Part shown: positions 56,701 through 64,000 of the stretch, piece by piece
How the letters are laid out: each line of letters opens with the position of its first letter
Position numbering within the stretch: the first letter of the stretch is position 1
Origin: Macrocybe gigantea
Taxonomy: Eukaryota > Basidiomycota > Agaricomycetes > Agaricales > Callistosporiaceae
Direction of reading: 5' to 3'
NCBI GenBank assembly: GCA_011319805.1
Contig: SJRY01000299.1
Coordinates: 248,001-312,000 of the forward strand
Length of the DNA: 64,000 bases
Made by a program: the position numbers and the translations under genes
Notes under the pieces: generated by a model
The model's input: only the letters and a program-made list of their open reading frames with translations
Told to the model about the DNA's origin: nothing
Databases searched by the model: none

Positions 56701-57623
56701 GACTCCCAAAGAAAGTCATTAGCGACAGAGGAGGACAATTTGTCTCAGCATTCATGACAGACCTCTATGTGCTTTTGGGAATCAAAGGAACTCCTTCGAT
56801 GCTGTACCATCCACAAACCAATGGACAAACGGAATGAGTCAATCAGGAACTTGAGCAATACCTGAAACTCTTTGTGAACTATCGGCAAACAGACTGGGCG
56901 GATTGGCTACCAATGGCTGAATTTTCCTACAATAATCGAATTCACTCGGCGACTGGATATTCCCCATTTTATTTGAACCACGGGCGACATCCGTACACTG
57001 GAAAAGAACCCCTGAAGCATAACACTAAGTCACAAACTGCTGAGGAGTTCGCCGAGATGATGAAGGAGATCCGGACCAAGGCTGAAACCTCCTTATTAAA
57101 AGCTGCAGAGATAATGAAACGGACCTACAACCGTAAACAGAAACCTGTCTGAGAGTACCATGAGGGCGATCAAGTCTGATTGGAAGGCACCAATATCACA
57201 ACTGACTGACCAACTGATAAGCTAAATGACAAATGGTTTGGTCCATTCAAAGTCAAATGGTGAATTGGAGAATCGGCATACGAACTCGAACTACCGAAAC
57301 ACTGGAAAATTCATCCCATCTGAAATGAGTCCGAACTCACCCTGTATACAGCACCAGCTTTCCCATGACAAAAAGTGGTAACGATTCTTAAACGGCCTCC
57401 TCCCATCATCGTGGAAGGAGAAAAACAATATGAAGTAGAGGCTGTAATAAATTCTCAATGGAACAGAGGAAAATTACAGTATAGAGTACATTGGAAGGGA
57501 TATCCGCTCGAGAATGCTACTTGGGAACCTGCCGAGAACATCAACAAAGATGCACTGAATGCAGTCACGAAATTTCATCATGAGAACCCTGAGGCGCCAT
57601 CCCTAGAAAAAGGACAATTGTAA
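53785..57623 (+). pseudogene. Element E pol: protease, RT, RNase H, integrase, chromodomain
   Basis: Protease near 54180 (IKALLDTGCTGSCIDRKF). A frame change near 54280. RT at 54720-55670 with DEWKAAFRTNQGMFKPLVMF and FGLTNSPATF; the catalytic YMDD is YMDN (Asp to Asn), so RT is inactive. RNase H is at 55690-56040 (FRMEVNASNYAIGGVLS). Integrase is at 56340-57000 (ISVDLIGPLPESQGFNGVI, ISDRGGQFVSAF, YHPQTNGQTE). The chromodomain is at 57420-57560 (YEVEAVINSQWNRGKLQYRV). Stops at expected Arg or Trp are numerous, for example after NTG, GSL, NEHR, NF, GQTE and GDQV, nearly all TGA. The reading ends at 57623, inside the first bases of element D. Confidence 0.9.
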
Positions 57624-57860
57624 GCCCGTCGCTGGGCTTACATCAGCAACGCGGTCACATTGACCTTTCCCGAGGATGATGTCATCAGTTGGCCGATATA
57701 TATATGGTCGAGGACACTTAGATCTCTCTCTTCTCTTCTTTTCCCCATCTTATCATTTTCCTGTATTCTCTCTCTTTCTCGCTCCCTCAATCATACGCAT
57801 TCGTCCTGTTCTCGCCGTCCGGTCCGAGTGTTGGAGTATGATCAGGTGTACTCCCTTCCA
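57619..57860 (+). repeat. Element D 5' LTR
   Basis: Starts with a 9-bp inverted repeat (TGTAAGCCC / GGGCTTACA, 57619-57642) then tcagca. It has a TATA-like gatatatatatgg near 57698, a CT-rich stretch and ends cttcca. Confidence 0.93.
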
Positions 57861-59835
57861 CTTTTTTTTGAACATCGACTCACGCGTTCACCGCCCCCCT
57901 CGACCACCCGTTCCCCGAGCCTTTTCCAAACTGAGCACCAGGTCTCGACGCCGCGCCTTTGAAGCAGGCCAGCTTCCCTTCCACAACTTGGACAACGATC
58001 AGTTACAAACCATGCTCAACGGCCTTGATTCGGAACTTGTCGCACCGCAGTCGCCAGTCGTCCCTTCTCTCCCATCCACATCCTCTTCATCTTCGACTCT
58101 TGTCCCTCCCGTCACCATTGGAGACACACATACAGACACATCCAATAGAAATACCGAAGAGCCGCCCCAAACCAGCCCTATAGACATGCATATAGTCACT
58201 CAGAACCCTCGTCCCGCCAGCCAGAACCCTCATCTTGCAGCAGACTCATCCACCTCTTCCGATTCCTCTACCTCTTCCGATTCTCGTGCCGATATCAGTC
58301 TCACCATGTCCCATGTCACAAAGAACTCGTCTTCCTCCACGGCCGAGTGTATCCGCGGAGGATCCAAGAAACCTCCCAAGATCACTAGTGGAGAACTCAC
58401 TGCCTGCGTCTTGCGGAAATTCGAACTGGCTTGCAACAATTACTTCACCCAGAAGTCCATCATGTCCGCCGACCAGGTGGGCGCCATTCTAGGTTGCTTC
58501 GAAGAAATGCAGATCGAAAACTGGATCGGTGCCAACCGCAACCGCCTCGCCGGTCTCACCTTTGCCGCATTCATGAACGAAGTCCGTCTCATTTATCTAC
58601 CGACCAGCTGGGACAATGACATCCGTTGCTCCATGCGAACCACCTTGCTCACACCAAAGATGAATTTCTGGGCATGGGCGAACGATCGCATTAACGAGAA
58701 CATCGTCCTGAACGATACCTCTTCACATGAGGCTCCCGACGCCTTCCGCGCTACCCTTGATTCCCTCCTCGATAATGAATTACGCCAATGCTGCCTCGCC
58801 GCCGGAGTCGACGCCAAGGTCACCGCTGCGGTAGATCCTGTCATGAACCAGGCAACCGCGGACGCACGTCTGCGCGTTTGGCTTGAAGAAGTACGTAATG
58901 TCGCTGACGTGAGGGCTTTCGAGCTCAAACGTGCCCGCGATGCTGCGGAAGAAGTCAACCATGCTAACAAACGTCCTGCGCTGTCTGGTCCTTCGCGCAA
59001 CAGTAACACCTCGCATTCCGGACAGTCGAGCAATCACAACGCTTCCGGCTCCTCATCAAAGTCTAACTTCGTCCCCTTGCCCTGTCTCACTGACGCCGAA
59101 CGCGCGCTACTCAAGAAACATGACGGTTGTTTGAAATGTCGCAAGGGCTACGCTGGTCATTTTTCCAAGAACTGCATAGATGATTTCCCGGATGCCGCCA
59201 ACTACAAACCATTGACGGAGAAACAGATGCTCCGCGATAAGGAAAAGCAGGGTTCCCGCTCCTCGAAGAACAACAAGACTGCCGCTCCGCCTGTCGCCGC
59301 TACCACCGCATCTATCTCTGAATTGTCCTCCTCCGACGATGAGCTGGTCGCTGTCCTTGGCGACGGATCTGATTCGGATGCGGAGGACCTGTCCGATGTA
59401 AGCATCCCGTTGACCGCTTCCCACATGAAGTGGGAGTGCTCTGTATCCGGTCCGTTGACTGATGAGCCGCTAGTAGTGAAAGGCATCCTGGACACAGGTG
59501 CCCATGTCGTTTTGATCGATGAACAACTGGTTTCTCGCCTTGGACTGCAACGTCGTCATCTTAATAAACTCTTCCGTTGTTCCGTTGCGATGCCTGAAAA
59601 CGCCTCTTCGTCCGTTTCCTGTAGCCTCTCTGAGTATGTTATTCTGTCCGTTTCCTCTTGTGATCGAACTTGGCACTTGTTGACCGTCAAAGCTCTCATC
59701 GTATCGAACCTCTGTACACCCATTCTATTCGGTCTGCCGTTTCTGTCCCATAACAAAATTGTACTAGATACCGAAAATCGAACAGCTATTGCGAAAGACT
59801 GTGGATATGATTTACTGAATCCTAAGCCCCCATAA
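57861..59835 (+). pseudogene. Element D gag-protease
   Basis: An open frame runs from within the LTR to the TAA at 59833-59835; possible starts are ATG 58012 or 58306. It has a Ser/Thr/Pro-rich N-terminal part, then the capsid region ELTACVLRKFELACNNYFTQ, GAILGCFEEMQIENWIGANR and TSWDNDIRCSMRTTLLT. The nucleocapsid zinc knuckle is CLKCRKGYAGHFSKNC near 59135-59175. The protease shows VKGILDTGAHVVLIDEQL, with the catalytic D-T-G, near 59490. In element C the same frame continues into pol. Here a one-base loss near 59832 creates the stop, and the next frame (IKPKALRLSPPKQRRLNILL) picks up directly. Confidence 0.88.
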
Positions 59836-62800
59836 AACCGAAAGCGCTGCGTCTGTCTCCACCAAAACAACGTAGGTTGAATATACTGCTCGCTCGAAAT
59901 GCCGCCAAGCAGAAGGCGGTAACGTTGGCCGAACTGATTGAGAAGACGGCTAAAGCTCGCACACCCGGTACGGACTGCCCAGAGCACGTCGTAGCTGTGC
60001 TCGTAAAGGAGCGCATCCAGATTCTTGCGTATGAATGGCACTTGCAAGAGCTTGATACCAATGTCCGTCGCTCATTCAGCGATATCTTTGACGCCATTCC
60101 GCATACCGATGAGTTGCCGACTGATGTATATGCATGTATAAATCTGAAGAACGCATCGGAACGAATCGCATCACGCATCTATTCATGTCCTCGAAAATAC
60201 CGCGAGGCGTGGAAGACACTGATACAGCAACATCTTGACGCGGGTCGGATACGTCCCTCCTCCTCCGCCTCCGCATCCCCCGCCTTCATCATCCCTAAGG
60301 CGGACACGACTGTTTTGCCTCGCTGGGTAAATGATTACCGTCAGTTAAACGGAAACATGATCACCGATAGCCACTCTCTCCCGTGAATAGACGACATCCT
60401 CGCGGATTGCAGGAAGGGCAAAATCTGGTCGAAAATCGATATGATGAATAGTTTTTTTCAGACTAAGATGAGGCCTTCTGACATACCGCTTACCGCCGTG
60501 TCCACACCGTTCGGGCTTTACGAATGGGTAGTGATGCCAATGGGACTGAAGAACGCTCCCGCTATTCATCAGCGACGCATAACGGTGGCACTCCGGAATT
60601 TGATCGGCCGATGTTGCCACGTGTACCTGGACGACATCGTAATATGGTCCGATTCGGTTGAACAGCATCAGGCCGATGTGGACGTGGTACTCAGCGCACT
60701 ACGCGTAAATCGTCTGTATTGCAATGCAAAGAAATCGAAATTTTTCCAGACCGCTATCGATTTCCTGGGACATCACATATCCCAGGCTGGTATTGAGGCT
60801 GACAGACATAAAGCACAACGCGTGTTGGACTGGCAAGCTCCGAACTGCGCCAGGGACGTACGTGGTTTCCTGGGATTGGTGCGTTATCTCTCCGCCTTCC
60901 TGCCGGACATCGCCAAGCACACGGCCGTGCTGGACACCTTGACTTCAAAAGACGCAGAGCTCTGTTGGCCAGGGTGGCAAACCCACCATCAAGTCGCTTT
61001 TGATGCCCTAAAGGACGCTGTCGTTTCCCGGGAATGTTTGACGACCATCGACTACAGCTTAATGCCGGAATACAAGGTTTTCGTTACGACGGATGCCAGC
61101 GACTATCAAACTGGTGCCATCCTGTCTTTTGGGAAGACCTGGGAAACCGCGCGACCTGTTGCCTTCGAGTCGCAGACTCTAAAAGGTGCACAACTGAACT
61201 ACCCAGTCCACGAAAAGGAGTTACTCGCGATTATATGGGCGTTAACAAAGTAGCGAACGGATCTACTAGGTATCCCGTTTGTGGTCTACACAGATCATAG
61301 AACACTGGAGAACTTCCACAAGCAGAAAGACCTCAGCCGTCGGCAGGCAGGGTGGATGGAATTCCTGTCGCAATATGACTGTAAAGTCGTCTACGTGCAG
61401 GGAAAGGACAACTTGGGTGCAGACGCGCTGTCACGGTGCGCCTTGCCAACACAGGACGACAGCACATCAGCCGAGAAATTTGCACAGCCCTTGTATCACT
61501 GGTCGGACGAGGATGATGACGAAGTGATCGCTTGCATCGCCGCCGACGCGGCTCCCATTCACGCTGTGGCCGTACTTGTTAACGAGGAAATGCCGTCGAC
61601 TCCCCCACAGAATGCTCAACGCGAACAGCTGGACATCACAGCCGACCCGGAATTTTTGCAGTTGATAAAGGACGGGTACACAACAGATAAGTGGTGTCAA
61701 AAGATAATGAGAGCGCGACCTCTGCCTGATGGTTTGACACTGGAAAACGGGCTTCTGTACGCAGGTGGCCGACTGGTCATTCCTAAGATTGGTAACGTCA
61801 GGGAGGAATTGTATAGGTTGGCGCATGACGTTCTTGGCCATTTCGGATTCGAGAAGTCGTACGGATCGCTGTGAAATTCATTCTACTGGCCAAACATGCG
61901 GCGAGATCTGGAACGAGCATACGTTCCTGCCTGTGCGGACTGCCAATGAAACAAATCCAGCATGTCAAAACCTTTTGGACCCCTCCATCCGCTTCCGATT
62001 CCAGACGCCAGGGGCGACTCAGTTGCGCTTGATTTTATCGGTCCGTTACCGGAAGATGATGGGTACAACTGCATACTCTCGATAACAGATCGTTTGGGTA
62101 GCAACGTCCGTTTAATCCCAACGCGTACCGACCTAACAGCGGAGAAATTGGCAAGCCTGTTTTTCGATCATTGGTATTGTGAAAATGGTCTGCCTTTGGA
62201 TCTGGTCTGTGACAGGGATAAACTGTTCGTGAGCAATTTCTGGAAGGCCCTGCACAGAATCACGGGGGTTCGCATCAATATGTCAACGGCGTTTCACCCC
62301 GAGTCCGACGGTGCCAGCGAGCGGACAAACAAGACAGTCAACCAGGCGCTATGTTTCCACATCGAACGTAATCAAAAAGGCTGGAAGGCGGCCTTACCAC
62401 ACGTACGATTCGCTATTATGAATACAATTAATGCATCGACAGGTTTTTCACCATTTCAATTGCGCATGGGGCGTTCCCCTCGCATAATGCCCCCTCTAGT
62501 GGTTTCAAACTCTGGATCGCTGGAGGACATCCGGGCTAGCGAAGTCATTGAACATTTGGAAGCCGACGTACAAGAAGCTAAAGACAACCTATTATGCGCT
62601 AAGACTGAGCAAAGTATTCATGCTAACAAACACCAGTCGGATGATTTTCCTTTCCACATAGGCTCACGGGTGCTTCTATCGACGCTCAACCGATGCCGGC
62701 AGTTTTTGAAAGCGGACGAAAAACGTGTCGCCAAGTTTTTGCCGCATTTCGATGGGCCATATAAGGTCACAGCGGTCTCTCAACAACACTCGACGGTCAC

Positions 62801-63158
62801 GCTCGATCTCCCGAACTCTCCGAATGTTTTCCCTGTATTTCATACATCTCAAGTTCGACCTTTCATCGAGAACGATGAGGAGCTTTTCCCGAACCGACAT
62901 CTCGAAGAGCCAGAGCCTGTAATCATGCCAGACGGTTCGGAAGAGTACCTCGTCGAGAAGATTTTGGATGAAAGGCGTGCAGGACGTGGATATCGGTATC
63001 TGGTTCACTGGAAGGGCTATGGTCCGGAGGAAGATCGTTGGATGGCCGGTTCGGAGATTGACGAGATTGAGGCTTTGGACAAGTGGCTAGAAGAACATCC
63101 TCACCCCACCGTGGAGCCGAAACGATGCCAGCGAAAACGAAATTCATCACGCCGGTAG
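59836..63158 (+). pseudogene. Element D pol: RT, RNase H, integrase, chromodomain
   Basis: RT at 60280-60800 has FIIPKADTTVLPRWVNDYRQL, MGLKNAPAIHQRRI and an intact YLDDIVIW. RNase H is at 61080-61420 (VTTDASDYQTGAILSF, VYTDHRTLENFHKQK). Integrase has its zinc region near 61830-61950 and core at 62000-62400 (DSVALDFIGPLPEDDG, CDRDKLFVSNFW, FHPESDGASERTNKT). The chromodomain is at 62940-63100 (YLVEKILDERRAGRGYRYLV). Only four stops break it: TGA at LP-stop-IDD near 60385, TAG for Trp near 61252, TGA near 61874 (YGSL-stop-NSF, where element C has RDSF) and TGA near 61949 (DCQ-stop-NKSS, where element C has DCQRNKSS). The least decayed pol in the window. Confidence 0.92.
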
Positions 63159-63191
63159 CTTTTTCCCCGTTGGGGTTTTTTAACGCACCCG
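63155..63191 (+). other. Conserved post-pol hairpin motif (element D)
   Basis: gtagcttttt, CCCC-gtt-GGGG, a T run and aacgcacccg, matching 44671-44707 of element C with only the loop changed. It overlaps the pol stop. Confidence 0.55.
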
Positions 63192-63254
63192 TGCTCAAGT
63201 CGCATTCTATCTCGCTCCGCAAGACGCCTCTCTTTTTTTTATAGCAGGGGAGAG

Positions 63255-63496
63255 TGTAAGCCCGTTGCTGGGCTTACATCAGCAATGCGGTCACATTGAC
63301 CTTTCCCGAGGATGATGTCATCAGTTGGCCGATATATATATGGTCGAGGACACTTAGATCTCTCTCTTCTCTTCTTTTCCCCATCTTATCGTTTTCCTGT
63401 ATTCTCTCTCTTTCTCGCTCCCTCAATCATACGCGTTCGTCCTGTTCTCGCCGTCCGGTCCAAGTGTTGGAGTACGATCAGGTGTACTCCCTTCCA
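63255..63496 (+). repeat. Element D 3' LTR
   Basis: 242 bases with the same borders as the 5' LTR. The upstream run gcaggggagag is a likely polypurine tract. Confidence 0.93.
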
Positions 63497-63501
63497 ACAA
63501 T

Positions 63502-63830
63502 GTCAATTACCACTGCGACCTGCACCGAAGAAGGTAGTACGTACCCACTTCCAACAGACCCAATCGCCGAAGATCCTCTTTGACCACATGGCTAATGAAG
63601 TCTGGGTCTGCCCACGCGATCAGCAAATGAAGATGCTCCCGAAGAAGGAGACCCTTACCGGCTAGATGGCAGATCCGAAGGAAGTCGAAGACTGCTTGGA
63701 CGCAGCTTGGCAGGCATGGCAGCAATGTTGGAATAAAAAATCATAGGTGAGGATGAGCGCAAGGAGAACTAGAAGGATGATGAGGAAGAAGAACATAATT
63801 GCGAGGATGCAATCCCTAAGAGGGGGGTAA
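63502..63830 (+). other. Element E 3' internal remainder
   Basis: The piece of element E beyond element D. It reads as an acidic, stop-broken frame without recognised motifs and ends in the polypurine tract aagaggggggtaa directly before the 3' LTR. Confidence 0.65.
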
Positions 63831-64000
63831 TGTTATGATTTCAGGACTAATCGTTATCTTGATGATGGGCACATGACTCAAAAGCCACATGATGAACATG
63901 TGACACAAACCACGACGTGACAAACAAGACATAATGCGACGACTTGAGGAAACCCTATGACAACAACACGTCAGCACTGATCAGGGCCAAGGGTTATTAT
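63831..64000 (+). repeat. Element E 3' LTR (cut by window end)
   Basis: The first 170 bases match 51515-51684 with scattered transitions; the remainder lies outside the window. Confidence 0.9.

Larger units (their letters stand above)
57614..63501 (+). mobile_element. Element D: chromodomain Ty3/Gypsy element with 242-bp LTRs
   Basis: A complete insertion with 242-base LTRs (57619-57860 and 63255-63496) and a perfect 5-bp target duplication acaat (57614-57618, 63497-63501). LTRs differ at about six sites. It lies inside element E just after the chromodomain. It is related to element C in protein sequence, LTR tip and post-pol motif. Confidence 0.95.
51515..64000 (+). mobile_element. Element E: chromodomain Gypsy element, split by element D, running off the window
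   Basis: The 5' LTR (51515-52181), gag, pol and 3' end are interrupted at 57619-63496 by element D. The 3' LTR starts at 63831 and is cut by the window edge. Many in-frame TGA codons and altered catalytic residues show it is dead. Confidence 0.9.

Noticed and set aside
20603..57600. Reassignment of TGA to an amino acid in this genome
   Set aside because: TPS2 ends at a TGA at the expected C-terminus, CGA and TGG are used normally in host genes, and stops differ partly between copies, which fits mutation better.

Overview
The window reads as nuclear DNA of a filamentous basidiomycete, most likely an Agaricomycete. Genes are split by many short GT-AG introns (about 45-60 nt). A DUF6533-type membrane protein, typical of Agaricomycetes, is present, and the retrotransposons are Ty3/Gypsy elements with integrase chromodomains. 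The species cannot be named from sequence alone. No tRNA, rRNA or CRISPR array was seen.

Left part (about 1-17.3 kb) is ordinary gene space: an M35 (aspzincin) metalloprotease gene that looks frame-disturbed (+), a DMATS-type aromatic prenyltransferase (-), a trehalose-6-phosphate synthase/phosphatase of the TPS2 type (-), a three-RRM RS/RGG RNA-binding protein of the Gbp2/Hrb1 type (-), a small unknown protein with an N-myristoylation-like start (+) and a DUF6533 membrane protein (+). They share no evident pathway. Gene-free gaps of 0.3-2.6 kb separate them.

Right part (about 17.6-64 kb) is a nested repeat island. Family A Gypsy (320-bp LTRs) has copy 1 (+, 19.6-26.1 kb), copy 2 (-, about 34.3-45.1 kb, interrupted) and several lone or partial LTRs. 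Family B Gypsy is left as two gag pieces (26.1-26.7 kb + and 45.1-46.6 kb -). Two related single-ORF chromodomain elements with short LTRs are element C (39141-44916, inside a family A LTR, TSD tcctt) and element D (57619-63496, inside element E, TSD acaat). Element E (51515 to beyond 64000) is a Gypsy element with about 667-bp LTRs. Between these lie a decayed Helitron Rep gene next to a Cdc14 phosphatase fragment, an acyl-CoA ligase (ANL) C-terminal fragment, a MITE, and a poly(A)-tailed retroposed insertion with a 9-bp target duplication.

The best observations are as follows. (1) The family B gag halves, about 19 kb apart on opposite strands, rejoin in one reading frame if an inversion between family A copies 1 and 2 is undone. 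That also restores a 5-bp TSD (gcgga/gtgga) and pairs two LTRs of the same subtype. (2) The two family A copies share in-frame TGA/TAG codons at Arg/Trp sites, so a stop-bearing copy was multiplied. (3) Arg-CGA to TGA and Trp to TGA/TAG dominate the decay in all families and in gene fragments. (4) Elements C and D keep two hairpins, one at the LTR tip with a compensatory base pair and one just after pol. Every retroelement in the window is broken, so none looks able to move on its own.
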